Source of the DNA: Klebsormidium nitens
Lineage: Eukaryota; Streptophyta; Klebsormidiophyceae; Klebsormidiales; Klebsormidiaceae
Assembly: GCA_000708835.1 (NCBI GenBank)
Contig: DF237107.1
Location: forward strand, 101,479 to 165,478
Direction of reading: 5' to 3'
DNA length: 64,000 nucleotides
Position numbers and translations under genes: made by a program. The notes under the pieces are model-generated. The model saw only the letters and a list, made by a program, of their open reading frames with translations, ran no database searches and was not told the origin of the DNA. Of this stretch, positions 21,501 to 33,000 are shown piece by piece; within the stretch, counting starts at the first letter, position 1; every line of letters starts with the position of its first letter.

Positions 21501-23729
21501 TTCCTCAGCTTGCGTTCCGAAGCTCGTTGAGGTTTCAGCTTCAAATTATCACTTTGCCCCATCATTCAACTCAGAAGTTCGGTGATTCTCAAAGCAAAAG
21601 TGCCTTGATCCCTCCTGTCAAGACCGAACAACATCAATCCGTTTCGAAATGGTTGTGACCTAAGAAGACGTCAAACGGTTTTGAAAGTATTTTCTTGTTT
21701 TCCGCAGGCTCGGAAGGCGTCCTAGCCAGCACCGTCGCGGGTATCGCCTTCACCGCGCGTGAACCCGCCGAAGAAGCGGAAAAGTACGAGGCGCGCGCCG
21801 GCATCGAAGCAATCATCGTGATGACGTATTTTGTCTTCTTCGGCGCGATCCTGCCCTATAAGCGATGGGACGAGATCGGCGTGTGGCGGCTATCGCTCTT
21901 TAGCCTGGCGGTAATCTTCCTACGGCGGATGCCCGCAGTGATTCTGCTGAGCCCCTGGATTCCGGCGCTGGACCCCCACGAGGACTTCAGGGTGACGCTC
22001 ACCAACGTCAGCGGGTGATGTCAGCCTTTTTGGACTCAGAGTCGGGTTCGCTGGGTGTGGTTGGCTGTCAGCGTGTGCTTGTACTCTTTTGACTTGCTCG
22101 CTTACTGATAAGCTGTTCCTTGCGTGATTCTCCTTCTTACTCTTAGGATCTTATTACAAAGAAAAGAAGTATCTTTTTGCAAATTCCATTTGTTTGTTAA
22201 AAGTCGATTCTGGGCTGATTTATGAATTCTGGGGCAGGTATTGCAATTCTCAAGCCGCTTATTCTCGAAAGTTTGCTCTTGGAGATCACAGCTGAACAGA
22301 TATCCGTCCGTGCTGTCCCGCCTCCTAGCTTTACCTTGAAACTCAGCGTGCAAAGCTGTGGCCCACCCTTAGTGCGGTGGGGCTAACGCAATATGTGTTC
22401 AAGAAGAAGCATGCCTTTCCCAGAGTGGGAGCGCGGCCAGACACGCTTCTGGAACACGAGTGCTTGTCAGCACATGCAAGCACGAGTCTTTTGTCAACTC
22501 AGAAAGGATCGTAAGCAGGATACGTCATTCTCTAGCTGATTCGTTCCACCTGATATGCGGCTGCTTTCATGTGAAAGATCCTTGAGCATGCACAGTAATC
22601 AGAAGGGGGAAGAAGCCGACGTCAAGCGTTTCGTTTCGGCGACATACTTTCTCAGAGTGCGACTTTCTGTTTCAAAGCGAGCTTGCGAAGGATGCTTAGC
22701 AATTTTTTACATTCGCATCCCTTGCAGTTCTCCAGCCTAAAAGTCCGATGAGTTCATGCCCCGCTGCCCTGTATGGTGCAATCTGACATTTCCAGACACC
22801 CGACAGATGCACTCTCCTGTTCCGGGCAACTGCCAAGAACCAAGTGCTTTTGCCACGTGAGATTCCGGGCTGCTTGTAGATCTTCCCGACACTCTTGCGC
22901 AGGTTCAGACCAAGCCAGTCTCATCCCGCGCACCCTTCCCGACGCTCTGCTTCTCCTCGACAATGCAAACGCTCTCCCCTTCTTCTCTGATCAGGCCGCG
23001 TTCGGCGGCTTCTTCGGCCCGATCGGCGTTGGCACGCTCTACTACGCGGCGCTCGCGTTCCGCTTCGTCGAAAACGAGGACGTCTTCGCGGTACTGTCCT
23101 TCGTCGTGCTGGCGTCCGTAATCGTCCACGGACTCTCCGCAACGCCGCTCTCCCTGAGCCTGCACTACGCGCTCAAGCACTGGAAGGAGCACCCCATCCA
23201 ACCGACCGGGGGGCCCCTTCCGGGGCTCAAAGAGTGGCTGCACTACGGGCACTTCTGGGCGCACCTCTTTCACAGGTGGGCAGATTTAAGGTCCCCCGTT
23301 TCCAAAGATTCTAGATCGAAAATCGTGAGAAGGGTGCCGGAACGTACGCTTGGGCTTCGACTTTGCATTACGGTAGGTTGGAACTTTCGCGAATCTTCTG
23401 TAAGACGTGGTGAGGAGCTGCGAAACGCTTTGCTCTCGAGCTTCTTATGGGGAACACGTGCTCTTGTTAACCGTAAAGGAAGTCAGTTTGTTTGCCAGCT
23501 CACAATATCGCTCAAGGCCCAAGGGCCGCAGCATTACGTCGTCTGAAAGGGTGGACTGCACTCAGTGCCTCCTATCGAGGCTCTTTGAAACACGGTCCTT
23601 GGTTGGATGAAAGGTCTTATCTAATTCTGTGACACTTGCAGGACTCTGCGATACGAGCACGAGCCCGAGCATCAGCCGCCGATCGCGCGACTTGAGAGCG
23701 GTTCCTCTACGCGAACTGCCGCTGAGTAA
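18551..23729 (+). CDS. Na+/H+ antiporter, CPA1 family, fungal-Nha1/bacterial-NhaP-like, paralog 1 (7 exons)
   Basis: Exons are 18551-18775, 19086-19345, 20346-20505, 20822-20975, 21708-22006, 22995-23275 and 23642-23729, giving 488 residues. It is a polytopic membrane protein exchanging Na+ (or K+) for protons. Near-continuous hydrophobic helices fill the protein. Family landmarks are TPTDP (residues 144-148), the ion-site stretch ESALNDG (175-181, with the Asn-Asp pair), a helix with FVFFGAILPY, and FGPIGVGTLYY. The arrangement PTDP-x-LAS-x-IVEGRSAE followed by IPEELRNILQAES is closest, to my eye, to fungal Nha1/Sod2-type and bacterial CPA1 exchangers rather than plant vacuolar NHX or SOS1. 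The C-terminus is short and hydrophilic, without the long tail of fungal Nha1 or SOS1. The exon 5 donor is GTCAGC. It is supported because the paralog's exon 5 has the same 299-bp length. Confidence 0.88.
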
Positions 23730-25021
23730 TTGAAGCGATCAGGGTGCTTTGTCTTTTTAACTCCCAACGCACAAAAGCAGTCGAATACGGGCCGGGCACT
23801 AAGCATAATCGTCATTTGAATAGGTCCCGCAGGTATTATTGATGCAGAGTACATACGCCGATGCAGACTACTTAGCCGGGTGGTCCGACTACTGCTGTCG
23901 AGGACGTTCGAACACAAAGCGAACAGACAATCCATCTACTGGTATGATAATCGGTCCAGCGTTTGGCAAACAGATATGTTTACAGTACGTACATCAGCTG
24001 TTGTTCTTGCCGTGTTCTACTTTGGGTGACACGACTAACCGGATGGCATTCGTGTAGCTAAGCGGCACGACAACGTCTGCCGATTTTGCGCGCTGATTGC
24101 AATGATGTCGTGAAGGCTTTAACATTTGGTACAGGCACAATAAGCTAGCTAAGCGAAGCTAAGCTCTCCCTTAGGCTCGCGTGCATGACGTGCGCGCGGC
24201 CCCCTTTCAATTGCTCTACAGCGCATATGAAACCATAACCGACTGGACTGCATGTTTGATATCGTTTTGACTCGACATGCATGACATGATTGCTCTTGCA
24301 TCATTCACAGGCGCGGCCTGCGATCGATCTGGACGGTTAACGCAACACTTATAGCTAGATATCCAATCATGGCATCAAATTTCCTATAGATCGATACTGC
24401 ATGTGGGCCGCCTTTTCATTGGTTGCATCCGGGCAATTATAAACCGGGAAAATTTGTGGGTCAATTTGCGCAGCCGCCTGCATGAGTACGCATATATTGA
24501 AATATATATAGGCGCCCGCGGTGGCAGCTGCCGCGGATCATGCTCAATATACCAAAACTTATGCATTGCAAATAATGATTCATCTAGGTATCCATATCCG
24601 GCCCGTCGCAATCAGTATACATGAGCTGTGACATGCATGGTAACACGCGTGCGTGCAGTCCAGCATGGGCTCAGCAACCGACCAGCGCATCATGTGAATT
24701 GCTAGAGCGTGCCAACTATATACCAGATTTCTGTGCCAAATTCATATCCATAGAACAGCAACTCACTCAAATGAGTTGTTTGTGCTTCGAATAGAGAGGC
24801 CATGGGGGGGCAGGTTGCTTGCATCTGCAAACCGCTGTTTGGCAAAGCAGACAGGAGCTCAATGACTCGCACTTCTATTCTTTTGGCTGAAATCTAAGTA
24901 CCGCCATTCCCTTAAGCAGCAAAACCATCAACTAGGTCAATTACCGTAACCATGGCAGTCGAATTGACTGCGGGGGTGGACGGACTCAATACGGTCTACA
25001 AACCCCCTCAGAGTTACGATC
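23730..25021. other. Intergenic between convergent genes
   Basis: This AT-rich stretch has TA-rich runs around 24485-24512 and a GC palindrome-like core, GGTGGCAGCTGCC, near 24520. No gene is recognised. Confidence 0.4.
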
Positions 25022-27960
25022 CTACCGCGAGCCTACCGCAGCCTTCTCCATCACGCCCTCTAGAGCAATGTCTACGGCGTCTTTCCATGCCGACCCGACA
25101 TGTTCCTTTCCGTACACAATCCTCGGCACGAGGTCCACTATCGCGCTCTGCATCCGTTTCCTCCTTGCCTCGTCGATCGCCTCTAGCTCTGCATATAAAG
25201 ACCAGCTCTCACTGACCAGACGTTCTGGGGCAATGAAAACCGACACTTCGGACGCGTTCACACCGAGAGCTTCCTCGTACTGCGACTGGAAGCTGTCCGT
25301 GTGGAAGAAGATGGGAATGCACCCCGCGAGGAGCGCGTCAAAAGTGGACCGCCGGGTGGGGCTGTCGCCCTGCGGCTGGAGACAGAACGTGGACCTGCGA
25401 GACGGTTACACGTGTCAGAGCGCGAACGACATGTACTTCGCAACCAGGGATGCGAATCACAAGAAACGACAATAGACCGTTACCCAGCTTCAGTTGCTTC
25501 GTGGATGTTCTGCGGGAGGCGGTGTTCATAAAACGTTTTGGACGAGAATGCGGTCGTATCGAAGCCAGGCGTCGAAACATGGGACGTTTCTCACACCCAC
25601 ATGAGTTCATATAAGGCCGTTCACGTCAATGTGACAGGTAAAAAGGCGCGGTTCAGGAACAAATGAAGGGACGATCATTTGCGAAAGTTTCATGTGTTGA
25701 CCGCATGTTCTAGTCTTCGCAGTATGCTTGGGTGGATAAATGGAAGTCCTTTCTGCCCCGCTTCAAGCGAGACTCCTGTGATTGATATTAGAAGCAGCAC
25801 ACGGCACTGGTCGTAAGTGCTACTAGGAGCTCCAAAGAGCGCGATACGCCTCGAAATCCCTCAAGGGAATCTACTTGCATCCCTGATAATCCTCGAACAG
25901 ACGTCCACCAACGAACTTGATCTGAAAAAGCGGTGAAGTGACGGCTCGACCGTTCTCCTTACTCCTCAACCGATAATTCCAGCCCAATTTTCAAAACCAA
26001 ATCTGGACCTTTAAATCTCACTTCGGACCAGAGGTGAGGACGAACCCTCACCGCATGAAAAGGTCGTGTAGGGCGCTCGGAGAGCAGTTGTCCTGGACGT
26101 AGTCACAGACCACCAAGCGGCACTTGTCGCGCATTCGCTCGCACTCGTGCGCCAGCCGGGCGCGCAACTGGGCGGTGCCAAAACGCTGCGCCCAGATGCC
26201 GTACGGTCTGTAGGACGAGAAATATCTTCGAATCGAGGTGTGCAAAAAGTAATCTGAGCGCTACTGTTGTTTTGATAGTGAACGTACTCGTGTGCTCGCA
26301 AATGGGCGCTGCAATACCGCTGCTCCCAGATGCCGTACGGTCTGCGTAAACAGAAAAGTTTTGATAACGAGTAAAACCGGATCATTTGGACCCTATTCTC
26401 GTTTCGGTAACGGACGTCTTCCTGTGCACGCAAGTGGGCGGCGTCAAAACGCTGTGCCCGGGGTATACACGGCCTATACGACGATAATCTTCAACAAACC
26501 CAGAGCTATTGAATCTTGACGGGTAGAATATGCTTCCAGCGTATTCTGGTGATTTGAGGGAACCGCCAGCTGTTGTAAATGAGCAACTATGGGCCAAATG
26601 AAGCGGCCCGTGCAGTAGGTACTATAGATATTCCAAAATGTGTGATTTCGCAGAGAGCAACTGCAACACAATGCTGTCGAAAGAAGCGGTAGATTCGAGG
26701 AGAATCTCCCCGCAACCTAAGAACTGCCAACAGATGTGATTCTCGCAAGTCCTGAATGAGCATAGCCCACATGAAAGCGAAAGCCGTGTAAATTTCGATC
26801 CAGAATGTCAAGCAGAGGCGTCAAAAGCGAACTGCCTTGACAGCCCAGCTTCGTCGACTTTAGTACAGCCTGTTTGAAAGCCCAAGTGTTTTAATCCCCG
26901 GCCCCTCACAAGCTGGGTTACAGAACAAAGCAAGACGTAATGCAATTCAACAATAAAGGCTGCCCGTCATCAGCGAAGCTGCTTTCGTAGCGCAGGTAGG
27001 CTTCGACTCATCATCCATCAAAAAGGGAAAGGGGACTAACGTGATAACTACGCACCTTCCCACCGCCCCCGCATAGCTCACCAGGATATCTCTGGCTGCC
27101 CCTCTCACGCTTCTCCGGTGCCTATTCACATCCGCCAGCTCGGCTGGGTGAAACCCTGTCGGGTACGGCACACCGATCTCCCTCCCCGTCCTGAACCCCT
27201 CTTGATTCCACCCCGCCTCAATCATCAGCTTGGTCACGTTCCCTAACCAGGTCACAAACCCGTGACAAAATCCAAACTCCATCCCCATCCTCCCAAACGC
27301 CATAAAATGGTCCAAACCCCTGCGCTTCTGAAAGTATGGGGAGGTGACCAGCGGGTTAAGGACCCGGTTAAAGCGGTCCACCGCGGCGGCCTGGTTGCCC
27401 CACGAACGCTTAATCTCGAGGCCGGTGTAAAAAGGCACGTAGTAGAGCTGGGCTTCGGACGGGTCCCCCACGCGGCAAGGGTGCCCCCGCAGGCGGTGGT
27501 GGAGCAGGACCTCTAGAGAAAACTGGTTAGTGCGGAACCAGCTGCAATTAACCACAACGTCCGATCCTGCATTGGAGTCTGCCGTAGCGGAAGCCTCTTT
27601 TGACCCTGCTCGGTTAAGGGCCTCCCGCCTGCATAGCTCTGCGTCTGGCTCGCCGCGCCCCTCGTTTTGCAGAGCATCGCACATGCTGTGACCTCCCAGG
27701 TTTCCACATCTCTCCACAATCTCTTCGTTATACGGAGTCACTAAGTCCTCGTATACGTACAAGTGCTTGCTTGCACAGGCGTCTGGGCTCGCCATATCCA
27801 ATGCCACCCGTGCATCGCTTAAAGCAGCTCGTGCGGTTCCTTTCTCATCGGTGGACTGGAGGTAGCTCACAAAATGGTAGACGGAAAGAAGTGCCCACAG
27901 AATCAGGACCAATCTCAGTGCATGGCTGCAGCCTAATCCCTTCATTACGTCCGACCTCAC
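25022..27960 (-). CDS. Exostosin-family (GT47) glycosyltransferase, MUR3-like (3 exons)
   Basis: Minus-strand exons in coding order are 27960-27056, 26207-26052 and 25394-25022, giving 477 residues. Phases match: AG plus A makes Arg, and CG plus G makes Arg. The protein is a type II Golgi-style membrane protein with a short cytosolic N-terminus and one membrane helix at about residues 12-32. The exostosin domain shows KHLYVYEDL, TNQFSLEVLLHHRL, YYVPFYTGLEIKR, GLDHFMAFGRM, GIPYPT-type VPYPTGFHPA and the C-terminal donor-site region STFCLQPQGDSPTRRSTFDA then LLAGCIPIFFHTDSF. This order is that of plant GT47 subgroup A, which includes xyloglucan galactosyltransferase MUR3/KATAMARI. Donor and acceptor cannot be fixed from sequence, but a role in hemicellulose side chains is likely. 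It is shorter than MUR3 (about 619 residues). Confidence 0.9.
26130..26475 (-). repeat. Threefold tandem repeat (about 134 bp) in GT47 intron 1 with pseudo-copies of exon 2
   Basis: The start of exon 2 (real copy from 26207 leftward, reading RPYGIWAQRF) is repeated from 26341 (RPYGIWEQRY...LRAHE) and more weakly from about 26475. Units are 133-134 bp apart and include the intron part (TTTTGATA, GTTCACTATC-like segments). The second copy keeps a CAG-like acceptor context and an open frame for about 20 codons. The third has lost the PYGIW segment. Confidence 0.85.
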
Positions 27961-30021
27961 TTTACCTCTGCTCCCACAGAGTGTATTTAATCAGGTCCAC
28001 TTCAGCTTGAGTGCCCCCATTGTGTATTACAAAAAGATGCACTAAACTAGCTGACCTTAGGAAACGGATCAATCAAATGCAGACTCGTGCACGATTTTGA
28101 AGAGCTGGACCAATAATGTTGAGCACATTAGAACGTTCTACGTCACATTGATTGCTCCCATTGCTCAAGGGGCAATAACACCAACTAGCGCACTAGCTGG
28201 ACCAATCTCATTAACGTCGGAGCACAAGCTAAGGAACTAGTAGCAGCAGGAAGTCCTAGTTTTGCAGCTAGCAATCCATCTTCTGAAAACAGGGGTTGGT
28301 TTTCCTGTGAGGCGCAGTGCACATCATGTCTCCACCTCGCAGGCTGTTTGGCAGTTGCTTGAAAGAAAGCCACCAGAAGGCTGCCTTTTGACGATATTGA
28401 GCGGACCTTTTGAGCTGGCCTTGGAGGCCGCCAAGTGCTGCGAAGCGGTTGCATTCAAGCACGAGCTAGCAAAGCTGTAAGTATCACGCAAGGGCCGCCA
28501 TGCCACCTCCCACCATGCACGGCCGGCTTGGAGCCTGACAATGGGGAGCCCGAGACTAACACTGAAACAGCCTGGTGCTGCTCAACTCGGCGGAGCCTGA
28601 TCCAGGATGCTGTTTTGTGTAAAATTTTGCGAATTCGATGCTTAAATTTTGCATGTATGCCGCTGGCAGCTGCCCTTCGCCGTTAATACTACAAACGGCA
28701 TCAATCTAAGGAGCTTTGCAAATACCGTATGAGATGGAGTCTACCTGGCAGAAACGGTACTTTGCCAGCCGCCGTTGTGCAAAGCGGCAATGGAAGATCC
28801 TGTTCGCTGGAAGCTGCCAGCTGGCATGCCAAGGGAAACAAGTGGCGCAGCGTGCACGACATTCGTCAGGCCGCGCCAACAGCCGCGGGCATAATATGAG
28901 CATTGATGGAGGAGACGGGCTACAACTACAACTTCTTTTTGACACTAGGTACCTAATTGCGAGCGGTCACCTACCACTGCCAGCTGCCTTCAGAATGCAA
29001 CGCTGGTGTCGAACTTCAGCAGTAGAGTTACTTCTGGCATGTCTTTGGCCCTGGGCCAGCTAGCCTCCAGCTAGATACCTACCTACTGTAGGTATGCTCT
29101 AGCTAGGTATGTAGGTACCTAGGTATGCTACCAAGTTTTGGTCAATTTGGTGCATGCAGGATGTCCACAGGCTGAGCAATGCCATGAGCAGTGAGGACTG
29201 CGCCATGACCACATCTCCCCCAGCTGGAACAAGGGGGACCACATCCACTTCCCGCAAAATCTAAGTGGGTGGAGAAATCTTCATCTGAATCTGCCTGTAA
29301 ATCTTGATGCCTTGGCGGCTGACCTGGAAGCTTGAAAAGTGTTGGATGGAGAGGAGAAAGATACAGTACCTGGAAGCTCTCTGGAAGAAGCCACCATTTG
29401 GAATAAGCCTTGGAGGAAGCCTGCTTTTGCTGCTGTAGACGCCTGTCCCCTATCAATGTAGAAGGAGACAGTAGCGGGTGCTGAAAAGTGGTCTTTAGGT
29501 GGCGCCAATCCTATGCAAGGAAGAGCGAGGGGGTTGCTGTACATCGAAACACTTCGGGTTGGCTGAGCGAATGGCCAACTTCAGAGTGTTGCTACAAAGG
29601 GAGTGTGCCACCTTGGTCCAAAGCTGACGGCGGCTTCTTGCACAGGACGTTAGCATTCCATGCATATCAAGCCCTGGAAGTGTCCAGGTCTACTTCTGAA
29701 ACCACTCTGATCTTCAGCCGATCTCTCAAGAAGATTGAGCTGTCTGGTGGTGCTCATAAACCTGAACAAGAGGATTCTTCTGTTGACTATGCTCCACACT
29801 GTAGCAACCTTCATACATTCTTGATTGTAAAGGTGAACTGATAGCTTGAACTGTAGAGCCTCAGCCTCTGAGGCATTCAAACAGCCAACAGATCATTGGA
29901 CGCTACATGTAGCACCACAGAAGAAACCCTTGCAACCTTTGATACAACCACCAAGTTGTGCAACAGTATCCAACTTCCAGGAGGCCAATTTTAGCCCTTT
30001 CAAGTGCCAGCTGCTCAAAAG
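27961..30021. other. Divergent intergenic region, GT47 to antiporter 2
   Basis: This probably holds promoters for both genes. A cluster of TAGGTA/TACCTA repeats lies at 29066-29135. No exon or RNA gene is recognised. Confidence 0.4.
29066..29135. repeat. TAGGTA/TACCTA palindromic repeat cluster
   Basis: Many overlapping copies of TAGGTA, TACCTA and TAGCTAG, including AGGTACCTAGGTA, form a locally self-complementary 70-bp tract. Its origin is unknown. Confidence 0.7.
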
Positions 30022-33000
30022 ATGATTCACCTTGCTCACCACTTATGGCTCCACGCAGTCCTTGCCATAGCAGGCGCCATCATATGCCTCTATTCTTTCA
30101 CAGCCAGGTTTTGGAAAGGTACACTGCTTATATCCGAGGTTATGGCAGCCACAGCTATAGGGGTGATCATTGGGCCAGCCGCCGCTGGCATAGTGGATCC
30201 TCAAGACGCATTTGCAGGCAAAGCACTGTACACAGTTGTTGAGCAGGTAAGCAGTTGGGATCATTTTGTATCTGTCAGTGCAAAAGAGATATTCTCCTTA
30301 AGAGTTGAGCTTCTTGCGTGACAGTGTAGATTGAGTGCTTAAAACGAGGGTCTGAGTTGCATTGGAGCGCTATTAAATCTGTCTGGACAGCATCAAGCTG
30401 AAGGAGGATGTTCTCAATGCAGAAGATTGCCCTCAATGTTTTGAGGGCAAGACGTGCTCCTCTTAGTATTAGCTTCCCAGCCCAGAGAATTGAAGCACTA
30501 CTTTCCTCACAGGTGCTGTGAATGCACTGTCTGCGCAGTGGCAGAGTCGTTCGACAGATGTTGGAATCTTGTCAAGTCCTGATGTTCTGGACTTCTTCTG
30601 ATCTCCGGTGCTCTGTCCATTGTTCCATCCAATGGCAGGGGTCTTCCCCCCGTTGTAAGTCTTAATGTTCATGACTTTTTCTAATCTCTGGTGTTCTCCA
30701 TCAATCCTTCAATCGTTTTGCAGGGGCCTGTTTCCAGAAACACACTGTGTTTCCATTGGCAAGCGCCTGCTAGCGAGGTTATCCAAGCCAAATCTACAGA
30801 GGTGGATCACATGAAAATCTCTGCTCTATCTGCTCCATTCTCTGGTGCGTGTCCAAGGCGTCTGCAGTGCAATTTCCAGTTGCAAGTTACTCAAACCCTC
30901 ACATTTTCCCTTTTTGCAGTTTTCCCGGATCATTCTGGCAATCCAGTCGATCTCCATCGCCCTCTCCCTCCCCACCCTATACTACGAGCGCAACTGGTTT
31001 TCGGTGCTCATGCTGGTTGGGCCTGTGATGCTCCTCACCTGGGCCGTCTCGTTTGGCTTCACAGCCGCAGTCTTTGCGGGGCAGTTTGGGTTGTTGCAGT
31101 GTTTACTCATTGCGGCAACGCTGATCCCTACTGACCCTGTGCTGGCGAGTACCATTGTGGATGGGCGCTTTGCAGAAACGTGAGCTCTGATTGCTTTTGA
31201 TCTGCATGCCTCGGTTCCCCGGTGTTTTTAATCTGCTTCCTTTGCTTGTCCCTGCTTCGTTTTCTTGGTCTGAGTGTCACTATTCCTGGTGTCTGGAATA
31301 TGCATGAGAAACGAAATGTGAGCTATTTGAGCAGTTCCCAAGTAGGCATAGCCTGGGACAAGTGAGCTGGATTGGGGAACCTCGCAAGGGTTTTCCAGCT
31401 GTGAAGCACGTGAATCTGGGGTGCCGGTTTTGATGCTTCACTATCCCTGAAGGCGAGAGCTAGTGCGACCCTGAATGAAACAGCATGGCTCCAATCTACG
31501 AACCGATCCTCTTGCAAAAAGAAAGATGCGCACTGTATTTCGTAAGGAGCAGTCCTTACTCCTCGCATCGCAGAAGTCGCAAGGGCGTTCCTTGGATCCG
31601 AAGTTATCTTAAAGTGGAAGTCGCTCTATCTGTCGGTTTCTAAAGCGCGTGCGCATTGCTGTTCCACACGAGTCTCGATTCTGTTGCGCTAGGCCTACCT
31701 TGAGTTGTATCAATGCCTTCGGCTCAGACTGAGCGAAAGTCTAAACCAAATATTAACTTCCTCCGCACCTGTATCCACCCAAGGAATCGTCCTCGAGAGT
31801 AGGTATAGAAAGCTCAAGTTATAGTACTGGGACGGGTAAAGCTAGTATGGGGATCAGGGTGGGTTCGGGTGCTTTGGACGTTTATTTGGGTTGAAGTCTT
31901 TGCAGTGTCATCTTACTACTACAAATTGAGCTTACTACAATGAGTCTACAGAAGTTTACCCTAAACCCCAAACCAGCCGCACCCTTCCCCAGAATGGTGA
32001 AGCAGATCAGCATAGCCGCAAGTCAACGTTACTCCGATCTTTCGCAGGTACCTCCCTGCGGAACTCCGCAACGTTCTTCAAGCGGAGGCTGCGGTGAATG
32101 ACGGGTTGTCGTACCCGTACTTCGCGATCGTGATGCTCCTGCTTAAGCCGAGACTGAGCACGGGGTCCGCCTTCGGCCACTGGTTCTACGAGGCGTGGGC
32201 GTACGAGGTGAGGCACCGTCTCATTTAACTCTCATTCTGTGGGGTGACGTCAGCACAGGCACCTCAGCCTTTTCGTTGAGTCTCTGAGAGATTTGCGGCG
32301 TAATGTCAGCGAGGAACCCGCACCTTTGACAATCAGGATTGGCAATGGTAATTGGGCGAGGGCTTCGTCATTGCGCGGGGTTGCAAGTACGTCCCATGCC
32401 GTCTCCAAGCACAGAAAGGTCTCGTCCGACTGGAAGTATGGTGGCAAAGTCCAACTCTCAGGCCACATGCTACCTTGACTGGCGGCACACTGGATTTTTG
32501 CTTCGTGTTGACGAGATTTTGGAGTTTTTGAAAACCATCTCAACCCAGTGCCCTGTCCCAGCCACTGCTTTACCGATGTCCTGGGCGCCTGTTTCGGCGG
32601 GGCGAATTCGAATGTTTAGCCAAGCTCTAAGATCAGAAACTAGATTATGATCATTCCTATTTTCTTTACATATTCTGTTGGGCATCGTGTTGGGCGTGTG
32701 TTGCGGCGGCTTCTGGCTTCTGGTCTTCTCCAAGGACCAGGTGCAATTCTTAACCCACGTAAACCAAACTCCAAATCCACGTAAACCAATTCCAAACCCT
32801 AGGCAAGACTTTGAATCAGAACTAGAAGATGTTCTATTTGTTCAACAGATTCTGCTGGGCATCGTGATGGGCGCATGTTACGGCGGCTTCTGCCGGCTGC
32901 TTCACACGTGGGGCCGCCGCTACAAGCTGGAGGAGCAGGACTCGTTCCTGGCTCACGTCATCGGAATGGCGCTGGGCGTCCTTGGACTCGTCACGCTCGT

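Noticed and set aside
23340-23400. Possible copy of the antiporter 1 exon 7 start (GACTTTGCATTACGG)
   Set aside because: About 11 of 16 bases match. Not above chance without alignment statistics.
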